Source of the DNA: Agrobacterium vitis
GTDB lineage: Bacteria; Pseudomonadota; Alphaproteobacteria; Rhizobiales; Rhizobiaceae
Assembly: GCF_037039395.1 (NCBI RefSeq)
Contig: NZ_CP146242.1
Span: forward strand, 1,240,001 to 1,304,000
Reading direction: 5' to 3'
Length of the DNA: 64,000 bases
In this document: positions 39,114-48,483 of the stretch, piece by piece
Position numbering within the stretch: the first letter of the stretch is position 1
Layout of the letters: each line of letters starts with the position of its first letter
Position numbers and translations under genes: made by a program
The notes under the pieces: model-generated
What the model was told of the DNA's origin: nothing
Databases searched by the model: none
What the model saw: the letters and a program-made list of their open reading frames with translations, nothing else

Positions 39114-39119
39114 GGATTT

Positions 39120-40301
39120 ATGGCCGAGCCAACGTCGCTTCTCCTTCCAGACACCGGCGAACCGGGCTTTGGCATCTATATTCACTGGCCGTTCTGCGCG
39201 GCCAAATGCCCCTATTGTGACTTCAACAGCCATGTTCGCCACCAGAAGGTCGACCAGCCGCGCTTCACAGCAGCCTTCCTGAAGGAAATGGAGACGATGC
39301 GGGCCATGAGCGGCCCCAAGACCGTCACCAGCATCTTCCTCGGCGGCGGTACGCCTTCGCTGATGGACCCGGCCACGGTGGGTGCCATCCTGGACGGAAT
39401 CGCCCGCTACTGGACCGTGCCGCGTGGCATCGAGATCACCATGGAAGCCAATCCGACCAGCGTCGAAGCCGAACGGTTTCGGGGCTATCGGTCCGCAGGC
39501 GTCAACCGGGTGTCGCTTGGCGTGCAGGCGCTCAATGATGCCGATCTGAAATTTCTGGGCCGGATGCATTCGGTGGAGGATGCGCTGAAAGCCGTCCGTC
39601 TGGCACGCGAGATTTTCCCGCGCATGTCCTTCGACCTGATCTATGCCCGTCCCAATCAGACGATTGCCGATTGGGATGCCGAGCTGAAGCTGGCGATTTC
39701 CTATGCGGTCGACCATCTGTCGCTCTATCAGCTGACCATCGAGGAAGGCACGCCATTCTTCGGCCTGCACAAGGCCGGCAAGATCATTACACCCGATGAG
39801 GAACATGCCGCCCAGCTCTATGAGGCGACGCAGGAGATCACCGAGCGCGAAGGCCTGCCCGCCTATGAGGTTTCCAACCATGCGCGGCCCGGCGCCGAGA
39901 GCCGTCACAACCTGACCTATTGGCGCTATGGCGATTATGCCGGTATTGGCCCTGGCGCCCATGGACGGCTGACACGCGGCCATGAAAAACTGGCGACTGC
40001 GACTGAAAAGCACCCGGAAACCTGGCTTTCGGCGGTAGAACAGAACGGCCACGGCATGGTCGTCCAGGACGCGCTGGGTTCAGAAGAACAGGCCGACGAA
40101 TTGCTGCTGATGGGTCTCAGGCTGCGCGAAGGCGTCGATCTCGCTCGCTGGCAGCAATTGTCCGGTCGCGATCCAGACCCGGTCCGCGAACAATTTTTAC
40201 TGGAACACGGATTTATCGAACGTCTCGGCAATTCCCGGCTGCGCTGCACACCAAAAGGCATGCTGGTTCTGGATGCCGTCGTGGCGGATCTCGCCTGCTG
40301 A
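39120..40301 (+). CDS. hemW: radical SAM heme chaperone HemW
   Basis: A HemN-like radical-SAM protein that inserts heme rather than oxidising coproporphyrinogen. The 393-aa product has the cluster motif CAAKCPYC with Cys26, Cys30 and Cys33, the SAM-binding GGGTPS, and a C-terminal HemN_C domain. It lacks the N-terminal HemN extension with its additional Cys. It follows rdgB in an operon. Confidence 0.93.
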   Translation: MAEPTSLLLPDTGEPGFGIYIHWPFCAAKCPYCDFNSHVRHQKVDQPRFTAAFLKEMETMRAMSGPKTVTSIFLGGGTPSLMDPATVGAILDGIARYWTVPRGIEITMEANPTSVEAERFRGYRSAGVNRVSLGVQALNDADLKFLGRMHSVEDALKAVRLAREIFPRMSFDLIYARPNQTIADWDAELKLAISYAVDHLSLYQLTIEEGTPFFGLHKAGKIITPDEEHAAQLYEATQEITEREGLPAYEVSNHARPGAESRHNLTYWRYGDYAGIGPGAHGRLTRGHEKLATATEKHPETWLSAVEQNGHGMVVQDALGSEEQADELLLMGLRLREGVDLARWQQLSGRDPDPVREQFLLEHGFIERLGNSRLRCTPKGMLVLDAVVADLAC

Positions 40302-40341
40302 GGGACCATACACAGACGCAAGGATAGAGGGAGAAGCGTCA

Positions 40342-41082
40342 ATGCCCGTAGATGATGCCTTTGCACTGCATGACATGGCCGTTTTCTATGACAGCTTCAA
40401 TATTCATGGCGAAGACGGGGATTTCTACGAGGCCTATCCAAAAACGCCCTGCCGAATTCTCGATATCGGCTGCGGCACAGGCTCGGTGACGCTCCGGCTG
40501 GCAAGGCGCGGCCATCAGGTGACAGGGATCGATCCCGCGCCGGGCATGTTGGCTCTGGCAAAAGTCAAAGACACGGAAGGGTTGGTGCGCTGGATTGCCG
40601 CCAATGCCTTCGATCTCAATCTCGATAGAGAGCAATTCGATCTGATCATCATGACCGGCCATGTCTTTCAGGTCTTTCTCGATGATGAAGAAACCCTTCT
40701 GGCGCTCACCAATGCCCGTCGCCATCTCGCTCCTGGTGGACAGATGATCATCGAGAGCCGCAATCCGCTGCTGCGCGCCTGGGAAGGATGGACCGAAGCC
40801 AAAACCCGCAACACAGCGCAGGTTCCTGGTATCGGCCCGGTCGAGGTTTTCTATCAGGTCGACAGGACCGAAGGGGAGCATGTCACCTTTGACGCGACCT
40901 TCACGCTGCTGGAGACCGGTGAACAGCGGATCAGTCGCAGTTGCCTGCGTTTCCCTGGTCGCGGGACGATCGAACAGCTGTTCAAGGCAGCCGGCTTCAA
41001 GAGCATCGAGACGCTCGGCTGGTGGGATGGCCGCAGCTTTGACCCGACCAGCCCGGAAATCATTGCCATCGCCAGCGTCTGA
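40342..41082 (+). CDS. class I SAM-dependent methyltransferase, substrate unknown
   Basis: The 246-aa product starts at the ATG at 40342 and has motif I ILDIGCGTGSVTLRLARRGH, motif II GIDPAPGMLALAK and motif III LAPGGQMIIESRNP. It resembles small-molecule methyltransferases of the Methyltransf_25 group. It lies 40 bases after hemW and is convergent with the EamA gene (19-base gap). No substrate can be inferred. Confidence 0.85.
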   Translation: MPVDDAFALHDMAVFYDSFNIHGEDGDFYEAYPKTPCRILDIGCGTGSVTLRLARRGHQVTGIDPAPGMLALAKVKDTEGLVRWIAANAFDLNLDREQFDLIIMTGHVFQVFLDDEETLLALTNARRHLAPGGQMIIESRNPLLRAWEGWTEAKTRNTAQVPGIGPVEVFYQVDRTEGEHVTFDATFTLLETGEQRISRSCLRFPGRGTIEQLFKAAGFKSIETLGWWDGRSFDPTSPEIIAIASV

Positions 41083-41101
41083 GGCGAGACGGGCCGAATG
41101 A

Positions 41102-42007
41102 TCAGGCGACTGCCCGCCGGCGAAGCCGACGCCATAGCCTGCCATCGATGGCGGCAAGTCCGAGCGCGATCAAGACCATGCCGACCAGATGGCGTGGGGC
41201 GACCTGATCTCCCAACACCAAGGCGCCAAGCAGGATGGCGCTGGGCGGAATAAGGATGGTGACCAGCATCAGATTGGTGGCACCGGCCGTCGACAATATC
41301 CGGAAAAACAGCACATAGCCGACAGCTGTTGACAGCAATGCCAGTCCCAGCAGAGCCGCAATGCTGTCGAGACCGGGAACGGGCAAGGTCCAGGGCGCAT
41401 CGACCATCAGCGTGATCGGCAGGAGCACCACCGTTGCCGCCGTCACCTGCCCCGCAGCGGGCAAGAGGGGGGCCAGACCCATTGTCTTGAAGCGCCGCCC
41501 GAACAGGCCAGCAAAGGCATAGGAAATTGCCGCCAGCATCACAGCCAACTCGCCCCAGAGATCGGCTCCCAGATGCCCGAGCACGGCGGGACCGATCATA
41601 ACCGCGACCCCTGCAACGCCGATCAGCACACCGGTCAGCCGGTTGGCGGTCAGCTTCTCATCGGCGGTCAGAAAATGCGCGATGATGACGCCGAACAGCG
41701 GCGTCGTCGCGTTGAAAATCGCTGCCAGCCCGACCGGAATATGGGTCTGGCCCCAGACGATCAGGGTGAAGGGAATAACATTGTTGAGAAGGCCCATGCC
41801 GAGAAAGGCAAGCCAGACCTCGGCCCTGCGCGGAACCGACTGGCCCGACAAGCGGACGATGATCCACAGCGCTATCGCGGCAAGGGCCACACGGGCGGTA
41901 ACGATGGTCAGCGGCGGCCAGACCTTTACCAGAATGCCGATGAACAGGAAGGAGCCGCCCCATAGTACCGAAAGCACCAGCAGCATCGCCCATTCCTGGG
42001 CACCCAT
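41102..42007 (-). CDS. EamA/DMT-family transporter, 5' end split off by an IS element
   Basis: A predicted inner-membrane exporter of 301 aa with ten hydrophobic segments in two EamA repeats (SVLWGGSFLFIGI and later SYAFAGLFGRRFKTM). The present start ATG at 42007 abuts the IS target duplication. Rejoining the flanks without the IS and one 4-base duplicate gives an earlier start: ATG at 43333, codons for MQKQ, then MGAQEWAML, preceded by GAGAGG 6 bases upstream. The present gene thus lacks its native leader, but AGAGGTG from the IS end lies 7 bases upstream of the ATG. It could still be translated. Substrate unknown. Confidence 0.8.
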   Translation of the reverse strand: MGAQEWAMLLVLSVLWGGSFLFIGILVKVWPPLTIVTARVALAAIALWIIVRLSGQSVPRRAEVWLAFLGMGLLNNVIPFTLIVWGQTHIPVGLAAIFNATTPLFGVIIAHFLTADEKLTANRLTGVLIGVAGVAVMIGPAVLGHLGADLWGELAVMLAAISYAFAGLFGRRFKTMGLAPLLPAAGQVTAATVVLLPITLMVDAPWTLPVPGLDSIAALLGLALLSTAVGYVLFFRILSTAGATNLMLVTILIPPSAILLGALVLGDQVAPRHLVGMVLIALGLAAIDGRLWRRLRRRAVA

Positions 42008-42009
42008 CT
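42006..42009. repeat. left 4-bp target-site duplication of the IS element
   Basis: ATCT directly precedes the left inverted repeat starting GGACACCTC and recurs at 43320-43323 directly after the right inverted repeat. Confidence 0.75.
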
Positions 42010-43319
42010 GGACACCTCTAAAAACCTCCCCATTTTCCGCGTTTCATGATTCAATCCGGCCAGTGTGATTTTCTGGGAGCGGATGATGCGTGGGCAACCG
42101 GGCTTTTGGGATTTGGATGATCGTTACGAACGGCTGAGTGCCGTCGGCGATCCGCTGGAGAAGCTCAACAGCATCATTCCATGGGCGATATTTGAAAAAC
42201 CTTTAGCGAAGGCGCTGAAGCGGTCCGACGGATCGAAGGGTGGACGTCCACCATTTCCGTCGGTTCTGATGTTTAAAATCCTGGTGCTGCAAGCGCTTTA
42301 TAATCTCTCCGACGACCAAGCAGAGTTTGTTATCCAGGACCGGCTGTCGTTTATGCGTTTCCTTGGCCTTTCCCTTTCGCAGAAGGTGCCGGATGCCAAG
42401 ACGATCTGGCTGTTCCGAGAGAGTTTGGTGCGTGCAGGTGCCATTGATAATCTGTTTGCCCGTTTCGACAAGCATCTCTCACGTTCCGGATATCTGGCCA
42501 AAGGCGGGCAGATCGTTGACGCCACGATCATCCAGGCTCCCAAGCAACATAACAGCCAGGACGAGAAAGACGCGATCAAGGCCGGCGAAATCCCTGAGGA
42601 CTGGAAGGATAAACCCGCCAGGCTGGCCCAGAAGGACCGCGACGCGCGATGGACAGTGAAGTATTCCAAGGCGAAACGGCCAACGGAGACGCCGACGTCG
42701 ACGACGACTGGCCAGCACGATATTGCCATTCCAATGTTTGGTTACAAAAACCATGCAGGCATCGACCGAGCCCATGGCTTTATCCGGGGATGGACGGTGA
42801 CGAGTGCGAGCGCCCATGACGGAGCCCAGCTTCGAAACGTAGTGACCAAAGACAATACCGCGTCGACGGTCTGGGCCGATACGGCCTATCGCTCCAAGAC
42901 CAACGAGGAATGGTTGCAGGACAATGGCCTAAAGTCCGACATCCATCAGAAGAAGCCAAAGGGCAAACCCATGCCGGAGGCGATGTCGCGCGCCAACGGC
43001 CGTCGTTCGAAGGTCCGCTCCGCCATCGAACATGTCTTTGCGCGGCAGAAGGACAAGATGAAGCTCTTCGTGCGCACCATCGGAATCAGCCGAGCGAGGG
43101 TGAAGATCGGCATGGCCAATATCACCTACAACATGCTTCGCTATGTCTGGCTGACTGGAAAACCACGGACCGCATAACGCGCAGCTGGCCGGAAGGCCGA
43201 AATGCATGCCGCAGATGCGGCAATCATCACAAAAAATGGGCGATCATCCGCGCGAGTTCATCGCGGAAATACATCCACGGCACCATCTTGCCAACTGCGA
43301 CCGGTAAATCGAGGTGTCC
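42010..43319 (+). mobile_element. IS5-family insertion sequence, about 1310 bp
   Basis: The ends are GGACACCTCTAAAAACC on the left and, inverted, GGACACCTCGATTTACC on the right: 9 perfect bases then 4 matches in 8. Both are flanked by ATCT (42006-42009 and 43320-43323). One transposase gene fills 42083-43177, leaving about 140 bp of right-end non-coding DNA. The element interrupts the start region of the EamA transporter gene. The intact ends and intact transposase suggest recent insertion. Confidence 0.82.
42083..43177 (+). CDS. IS5-family transposase
   Basis: A DDE transposase of 364 aa. An N-terminal DUF772-type domain covers about residues 40-120. The catalytic acidic residues are visible in GGQIVDATIIQAP (Asp), VWADTAYRSK (Asp) and RSAIEHVFARQKDK (Glu). 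The ATG at 42083 is preceded by TGGGAGCGG; a GTG at 42065 in the same frame is less likely. No frameshift or stop is present, so it may be active. Confidence 0.93.
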   Translation: MMRGQPGFWDLDDRYERLSAVGDPLEKLNSIIPWAIFEKPLAKALKRSDGSKGGRPPFPSVLMFKILVLQALYNLSDDQAEFVIQDRLSFMRFLGLSLSQKVPDAKTIWLFRESLVRAGAIDNLFARFDKHLSRSGYLAKGGQIVDATIIQAPKQHNSQDEKDAIKAGEIPEDWKDKPARLAQKDRDARWTVKYSKAKRPTETPTSTTTGQHDIAIPMFGYKNHAGIDRAHGFIRGWTVTSASAHDGAQLRNVVTKDNTASTVWADTAYRSKTNEEWLQDNGLKSDIHQKKPKGKPMPEAMSRANGRRSKVRSAIEHVFARQKDKMKLFVRTIGISRARVKIGMANITYNMLRYVWLTGKPRTA

Positions 43320-43323
43320 ATCT
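43320..43323. repeat. right 4-bp target-site duplication of the IS element
   Basis: ATCT follows GAGGTGTCC at the right IS end and matches 42006-42009. Beyond it the sequence GTTTTTGCAT restores the leader codons of the interrupted EamA gene on the minus strand. Confidence 0.75.
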
Positions 43324-43346
43324 GTTTTTGCATAACCAACCTCTCA
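43324..43346 (-). pseudogene. detached 5' end of the EamA transporter gene
   Basis: On the minus strand this stretch holds GAGAGG, a 6-base spacer, then ATG CAA AAA CAG. It joins in frame to ATG GGT GCC CAG at 42007 once the IS and one target duplicate are removed. It is the probable original translation start of the transporter gene, now 1.3 kb from the rest of the gene. Confidence 0.65.
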
Positions 43347-43450
43347 CCATGACCCTCTATGTCGAAGGAGGTTATTGCTCTTTTGAAGCGGGGCTGCCAC
43401 CCGTTTCTTGCGGATTTACAACCCCGTCTCCTCTGTCAATCAAAAGAAAA

Positions 43451-43550
43451 CAGCGCCGTGCGTTTTACAAACCGCACGGCGCTGTAACACTTTAAATCTG
43501 CTGCATAATGTTCTCCTTAAATCGACTCCGATTTAAGGAATTATGCAGTG
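43451..43550 (+). repeat. two-hairpin intergenic repeat, copy B
   Basis: The first hairpin is CAGCGCCGTGCG (43451-43462) / CGCACGGCGCTG (43473-43484). The second combines CTGCATAAT / ATTATGCAG and TTAAATCG / CGATTTAA. It ends 28 bases before the dnaA stop on the other side, so on the minus strand it lies just past dnaA and could end that transcript. Confidence 0.9.
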
Positions 43551-43577
43551 AGGAGCCAATGCGGGGCGACGATCCGA

Positions 43578-45152
43578 TTACTCGTTGATCAGACGGCGCA
43601 GCAGCTCGATTTCCTGCGACAATTTCTGGTCGCCGGAGATCAGTTCCTCGATTTTGCGCACGGCATGCAGCACCGTGGTGTGATCGCGGCCACCGAAACG
43701 ACGGCCGATTTCCGGGAAGGAGCGGGGCGTCAGGGTCTTGGACAGATACATGGCGATCTGACGCGGCTTGACGATGACCCGGGTGCGGCGGTTGGACACC
43801 AGTTCCTGGCGCGAGACATTGTAATGGCGGGCAACAACGCGCTGGATGTCTTCAATGCGAACCCGCTTCTGCTCGGCAGCACCGACCAGATGAGCCAGCA
43901 GCTCATCGACGCGCTCGATGGTCATATTGGCTTCGAATGAGCGGCGGAACAGCAGCTGGTTGAATGCGCCTTCCAGATCGCGGCCGGAGCTGGCGACATT
44001 GCGGGCAACATGGGCGATGATCTCGGCTGGAATTTCCAGGCTCGGATCTTCTTTCTTGGCCAGCGCCAGCCTTGTCTTCAGCATGTCGAGACGCATGTCG
44101 TAATCAGGCGCTTCCATCTCGATGGCAACGCCGCCTTGCAGGCGCGAGCGAACGCGCTGATCAAGCGATTCCAGCTCCCACGGCGCCCGGTCGGCAGCAA
44201 CAACCACCTGCTTGGCGCTGTCGAGCAGCATGTTGAGCAAATGGCAGAATTCATGCTGGATGGTCTTGCCCTGCAGGAACTGCATGTCATCGATGATCAG
44301 CAGGTCGATATTGCGCAGCGAGTCCTTCAGGGTCAGGGCATCGTTGTCGCGGATGGCGGTAGCAAAGCGCCACATGAAATATTCCGCCGTCAGATAGACA
44401 ACGCGCGGCGCCCGAGGGCTATGGATCGCGGCATTGGCGATGGCCTGGAGCAAATGCGTCTTGCCCAGACCGACCGACGAATGAATGAACAGCGGATTGA
44501 AGCGCACCGCGCCTGCACCGGCTTCAGCAATGGTCTTGGCGGCGGCAACCGCAACCCGGTTGGAGGCGCCTTCAACGAAACCGTCAAAGGTATATCGGCT
44601 GTCGAGCGGCGAGCCGAACAACGGTCCCTGTACGGGAGCGCGCTGCGGCGCTGCGGCATTGGCAATGGCAGGAGCCATCTGGCCAATGCTCTGCGGCACC
44701 TGACGCTTCTGGGAAGACGACAGGGAAGGCTCGACGGTCCGCTCCTCGACAACCGGTGTCCGGCTATTGCGGCTGGCGCTGCGCACCAGGATTTCGATCT
44801 TCAGGATGCTGGCATCTTCCGCCTGGAAAATCGAGGTAATCAGATCGAGGTAACGATTGTTGATCCAGGACTTCAGAAAGGTCGTCGGCACGCTGAGCCG
44901 AATAACGCTCTTCGAGGAAGAATGCAGTTTCAGCCGACCAAACCAGCTGGCGAACACATCCGGGCCGACCTGGGCCCGCAGCCGGGCACTGAACCGCTCA
45001 AAAAGCGCATCGTATCGAATTTCATCGCCTGCCACCGTATCGTCTACCACCGCATTCGGGCCGCCTGTCGCGTCAGGGCTAACGGCCTGATCGATCGTGC
45101 GCGCCTCGTCCCCACTGGCTGCCGCACTTGCCGTTACCATCTTCATCTGCAT
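43578..45152 (-). CDS. dnaA: chromosomal replication initiator protein DnaA
   Basis: DnaA binds DnaA boxes and opens oriC. The ATG at 45152 gives 524 aa; a TTG at 45167 is in frame but unlikely. Domain I is at about residues 40-120, a variable linker follows, and the AAA+ domain has [18 protein letters not shown] (Walker A) and [13 protein letters not shown] (Walker B). The C-terminal DNA-binding domain includes [15 protein letters not shown]. In Rhizobiales dnaA lies with rpsT and mutM and is usually away from the origin. Confidence 0.97.
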   Translation of the reverse strand: MQMKMVTASAAASGDEARTIDQAVSPDATGGPNAVVDDTVAGDEIRYDALFERFSARLRAQVGPDVFASWFGRLKLHSSSKSVIRLSVPTTFLKSWINNRYLDLITSIFQAEDASILKIEILVRSASRNSRTPVVEERTVEPSLSSSQKRQVPQSIGQMAPAIANAAAPQRAPVQGPLFGSPLDSRYTFDGFVEGASNRVAVAAAKTIAEAGAGAVRFNPLFIHSSVGLGKTHLLQAIANAAIHSPRAPRVVYLTAEYFMWRFATAIRDNDALTLKDSLRNIDLLIIDDMQFLQGKTIQHEFCHLLNMLLDSAKQVVVAADRAPWELESLDQRVRSRLQGGVAIEMEAPDYDMRLDMLKTRLALAKKEDPSLEIPAEIIAHVARNVASSGRDLEGAFNQLLFRRSFEANMTIERVDELLAHLVGAAEQKRVRIEDIQRVVARHYNVSRQELVSNRRTRVIVKPRQIAMYLSKTLTPRSFPEIGRRFGGRDHTTVLHAVRKIEELISGDQKLSQEIELLRRLINE

Positions 45153-45509
45153 CTCGCCGCCTTCCAATTGTCCACATGTGCCGGCCAGTTGCCATTGCTG
45201 GCCGACGCTTCAAGTTCTTGCATTTGACTGCCTGAGACTTCCGACACCGATGTCGCCTCGTAAGGACGCCGGTCTCATCAGGCATTCACCATCATGCATT
45301 CTTACAGCAGCATACGCCCGAGAGGACGCAAACCATGCTGATCGTCATATCTGCCAAATGGAGTTCCTCAATCCGCATTGCCTCATTTAATGCAGCAGGG
45401 AATGAGCATATGCCGTTATGACACAGGTATTTCAGTCAAGGCCCTTCATCCTCGTTTATGTCGGGCCAGTCTTTCCCTCTCTTATTCCGTTATTTAAAAA
45501 CGACACTTC

Positions 45510-45535
45510 CAACTTAAGCCGGCAACTTAAGCCGG
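45510..45535 (+). repeat. 13-bp tandem direct repeat in the dnaA upstream region
   Basis: CAACTTAAGCCGG occurs twice without gap (45510-45522, 45523-45535). Each unit contains the palindrome CTTAAG. It lies about 360-385 bases upstream of the dnaA start. Confidence 0.9.
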
Positions 45536-46050
45536 ACACACAAACTCCAACGCACGTTTCCTGAAATGGAAACGAGTTCCGCATGAGAACCAATGTATGA
45601 TGAAACGAAACTGAGCCGTTCCGCCCGGAGAGGCATTTTCGAAAAAACCAGCTTTTGCAGCTTGTGTCTTTCCGACAGGAGCCAAGATCCGCACCTCTCT
45701 TGAAATGCATTTAGGCAGGATCGAATGCCGAGATCAACAATGAATTTTACCTAAAATTAACAGCGCGCCATTGACTCCGCCCCGGAAGTTTCCCGGAGCA
45801 CAAAAGCCAAAAAAGAATCGCTTTTGAATCAAGGAGTTTGGCGGGCTCCACCATTGCAAGCCCTGATATTGCCTGAAAATAAAAAAATCACTTGACTCAA
45901 AATCGCACAGTCCTGCCGTAAAGGAAAGATCGATCTGGACGGAGAACCTCCGGCAAGTCATTGATATAAAAAGGAATATCGTGTCACTGGAGTGACATGA
46001 AACCGTAACGTGCAATAGTGATGAAATGATAAAAATGTCAAAACGCGAAA

Positions 46051-46072
46051 AGCCCGGCTAAAAAGCCAGGCT
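46051..46072 (-). terminator. intrinsic terminator after rpsT
   Basis: Read on the minus strand, AGCCTGGC pairs with GCCGGGCT (one mismatch) around a 6-base loop and is followed by TTTTCGCGTTTTG. It lies 28 bases past the rpsT stop, upstream of the dnaA leader. Confidence 0.75.
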
Positions 46073-46099
46073 GATCAAAATGTTAATTTTCGACGAAAA

Positions 46100-46366
46100 T
46101 TAGGCGGCGAGAGCCTTGACGCGGCTGGCAAGACGCGAAATCTTGCGCGACGCGGTATTGGCGTGAACAACGCCCTTGGAAGCAGCGCGGTGCAGTTCAG
46201 GCTGGGCAGCCTTCAATGCGGCTGCGGCCAGTGCCTGATCGCCAGAAGCGATGGCTTCTTCAACCTTGCGGACAAAGTTGCGAACGCGCGTACGGCGGCT
46301 CTTGTTGATTGCGGTGCGGCGAGCGATCTTGCGGGTCGCCTTCTTCGCCGATGTAGTATTGGCCAT
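46100..46366 (-). CDS. rpsT: 30S ribosomal protein S20
   Basis: This primary-binding 16S rRNA protein has 88 aa. It starts [20 protein letters not shown] and is very basic in the N-terminal half, as in the family. The start at 46366 is fixed by GAGAGG 6 bases upstream; the longer open frame is not conserved. It lies between mutM and dnaA, the rhizobial order. Confidence 0.97.
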
Positions 46367-46592
46367 GGATGCCTCTCTCGAATACGAACCAAAACTCCAC
46401 CTTCGCCGCCAAGTCGTTGCGACCTGCAATACCAGCAATTCGGGAGCAATCGTGGAAAGCGATAAGCTTTCCTAACTGTGGCCGGGCATATAGCGGGAAA
46501 GAACGGCGTCGTCAACGCGCTTTCTCAACCTTTGTGCCGGCGGGCGCCCGTTCGAAGCGCCACACCGTTTTGACCAGAGGCACGAAGGCGCC

Positions 46593-47486
46593 TTATCTCT
46601 GGCATTGTGGGCAGTGGAAGGTCGACCGCCCTGCCTGGGTCATGCGCTCGACTGTCCCTGTGCAGCCGCGCGTGCGGCAGGCTTCGCCTTCGCGGTCATA
46701 GACATTGAAACTGTGCTGGAAATAGCCGAGCGAGCCATCGGCCTGGATATGATCGCGCAGCGAGGAACCGCCAGCCTCGATCGCCTCGGCGATGACCGTG
46801 CGAATGGCCTGCGTCAGGTCTTCCAGTGCCGCCACGGGCTTTCCTTGCGCATTGACCAGCGCGCGCGCCGGTGTTTCCGGCGACAGATGCGCCCGCCACA
46901 AGGCTTCGCAGACATAGATATTGCCAAGCCCGGCAATCACCTTCTGATCGAGAAGGGCGGTTTTCAAAGGCTGCGCCTTGCTCTTGAACCTGATGGCCAG
47001 ATAGTCGGCATCGAGCGCGTTGCCGACCGGCTCCGGCCCCAATCCGGCAAAGGCGGCATGACGATCCATGTGACGGCGCTCGACCATATCCATGAAGCCG
47101 AAGCGGCGCGGGTCATTATAGATCACCCTGAGAGGGCTGCCCTCCGGTCCGCTCAGATGGAAGATCACGTGGTCATGCTTTTCATCACGGGAGCGCGCCA
47201 TATGAAACTGGCCAGGCAGGCCTTTCTCATTTTCGGCTTCGATCCGATAAGAGCCGGACATGCCGAGATGGGAGATAATCGAGACGCCATCATCGAGATC
47301 GATCAGCAGGTATTTCGCCCGCCGAGACAGGGAGACGATCAGCCGGCCCTGCGTCCTCGCCGCAAAATCGACCGGCAAGGGGAAGCGCAGATCCGGCCTC
47401 CGCAATTCCAGGCGGGTCAGCCTCCGCCCCTCCATGGACGGCGCCAGTCCCCGTTTTACGGTTTCCACCTCTGGTAATTCCGGCAT
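46593..47486 (-). CDS. mutM: formamidopyrimidine-DNA glycosylase
   Basis: MutM excises 8-oxoguanine and cleaves the abasic site. The 297-aa product begins [14 protein letters not shown] with the catalytic Pro2 and Glu3. It has a central helix-two-turn-helix and a C-terminal zinc finger with CRTRGC and FHCPQC. Length is slightly above the Escherichia coli enzyme, as usual in rhizobia. It is divergent from ubiE. Confidence 0.97.
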   Translation of the reverse strand: MPELPEVETVKRGLAPSMEGRRLTRLELRRPDLRFPLPVDFAARTQGRLIVSLSRRAKYLLIDLDDGVSIISHLGMSGSYRIEAENEKGLPGQFHMARSRDEKHDHVIFHLSGPEGSPLRVIYNDPRRFGFMDMVERRHMDRHAAFAGLGPEPVGNALDADYLAIRFKSKAQPLKTALLDQKVIAGLGNIYVCEALWRAHLSPETPARALVNAQGKPVAALEDLTQAIRTVIAEAIEAGGSSLRDHIQADGSLGYFQHSFNVYDREGEACRTRGCTGTVERMTQAGRSTFHCPQCQR

Positions 47487-47665
47487 GAAGGCTCCATGTT
47501 TCTATTCCAGTGGCAGGCATCATGGTTTAAGGACGAGACGGCCTGCCATGGCATTGCCCTGCCAATATACCGACGGGCAATTGCAATCGTGCCGCAGACA
47601 TAGTGCAAGGGACCGGGCTTCGCCAAGGTCGCTGGTGTAGTTTTAGAGAGAATGGAGTTGAGCCG

Positions 47666-48442
47666 ATGGTCGCAAGCCGCACCTCCGCCGATGGCGGCAT
47701 GGAAACCTCCTACGGCTTCCGCGATGTGGCGGAAGGCGAAAAGCAAGGTCTTGTCAACGACGTATTCCACAAGGTTGCCAAGCGCTATGACATCATGAAC
47801 GACGTGATGTCGGCGGGCATGCACCGGGTTTGGAAGGATGCGCTGATTGCCGCCCTCAACCCGCGCAAGGATGCAGGCTACAAGGTGCTGGACGTTGCCG
47901 GCGGCACGGGCGATATCGCCTTTCGCATCGTTGAGGCCTCCCGCAGGCTTGCCCATGCCACCGTGCTCGATATCAATGGCTCCATGCTGGGCGTCGGCCA
48001 GGAACGGGCGCAGAAAAAAGGCCTTTCCGACAATCTCACCTTCGTCGAGGCCAATGCCGAGGCCCTGCCCTTCGAGGCCAATCAATTCGACGCCTATACC
48101 ATCGCCTTCGGCATTCGCAATGTGCCCCGCATCGATGTGGCGCTGAGCGAGGCCTACCGCGTGCTGAAACGCGGCGGGCGGCTGCTGGTGCTGGAATTTT
48201 CCGAGGTGCAGATGCCGCTGCTGGATCGTTTTTACGATCAATGGTCGTTCAAGGCGATCCCACGGTTTGGCAAGATGATCACCGGTGAGGCTGAGCCCTA
48301 TCAATATCTGGTGGAATCGATCCGCAAGTTCCCCAATCAGCAGGATTTTGCCGCGATGATCACCAAGGCGGGCTTTTCGAAGGTGTCCTTCACCAACTAT
48401 ACCGGCGGCATTGCTGCCCTTCATTCCGGCTGGAAGATCTGA
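47666..48442 (+). CDS. ubiE: ubiquinone/menaquinone biosynthesis methyltransferase
   Basis: UbiE C-methylates 2-octaprenyl-6-methoxy-1,4-benzoquinol in ubiquinone synthesis. The ATG at 47666 (GGAG upstream) gives 258 aa. Signatures seen are [21 protein letters not shown] motif [13 protein letters not shown] and the second family signature [20 protein letters not shown]. It is followed by ubiB after 41 bases. Confidence 0.97.
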   Translation: MVASRTSADGGMETSYGFRDVAEGEKQGLVNDVFHKVAKRYDIMNDVMSAGMHRVWKDALIAALNPRKDAGYKVLDVAGGTGDIAFRIVEASRRLAHATVLDINGSMLGVGQERAQKKGLSDNLTFVEANAEALPFEANQFDAYTIAFGIRNVPRIDVALSEAYRVLKRGGRLLVLEFSEVQMPLLDRFYDQWSFKAIPRFGKMITGEAEPYQYLVESIRKFPNQQDFAAMITKAGFSKVSFTNYTGGIAALHSGWKI

Positions 48443-48483
48443 ACAATGCCTGACCGAAAGACCGCCGGATTGAAGATCGATTG

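Larger units (their letters stand above)
45153..46099. promoter_or_regulatory. 947-bp region upstream of dnaA
   Basis: No coding sequence is supported on either strand. It contains a DnaA-box-like TTGTCCACA at 45168-45176, right upstream of the dnaA start. Also present are a tandem 13-bp repeat at 45510-45535, a perfect inverted repeat TGTCACT/AGTGACA (45982-45988, 45991-45997), and the rpsT terminator at 46051-46072. It is more A/T-rich than its surroundings and is probably the dnaA promoter and leader region. Confidence 0.6.

Noticed and set aside
43221..43240. Alternative right end of the IS at CCCATTTTTTGTG, similar to CCCATTTTCCGCG at 42028-42040
   Set aside because: The match needs a 3-4 base gap and has no target duplication. 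The GGACACCTC ends with ATCT duplication and restored reading frame are much stronger.
43227..43345. Minus-strand open stretch in the IS right end that could encode about 38 residues
   Set aside because: It lacks a start codon with ribosome-binding site and lies mostly within the IS end. No family could be recognised.
45514..45530. Possible CtrA site TTAA...TTAA upstream of dnaA
   Set aside because: The spacing between the TTAA blocks is 9 bases, whereas the CtrA consensus needs 7. The blocks are explained by the tandem repeat.
43578..46099. Chromosome replication origin beside dnaA
   Set aside because: Only one DnaA-box-like site was found and there is no cluster. In Rhizobiales the origin is generally not at dnaA.
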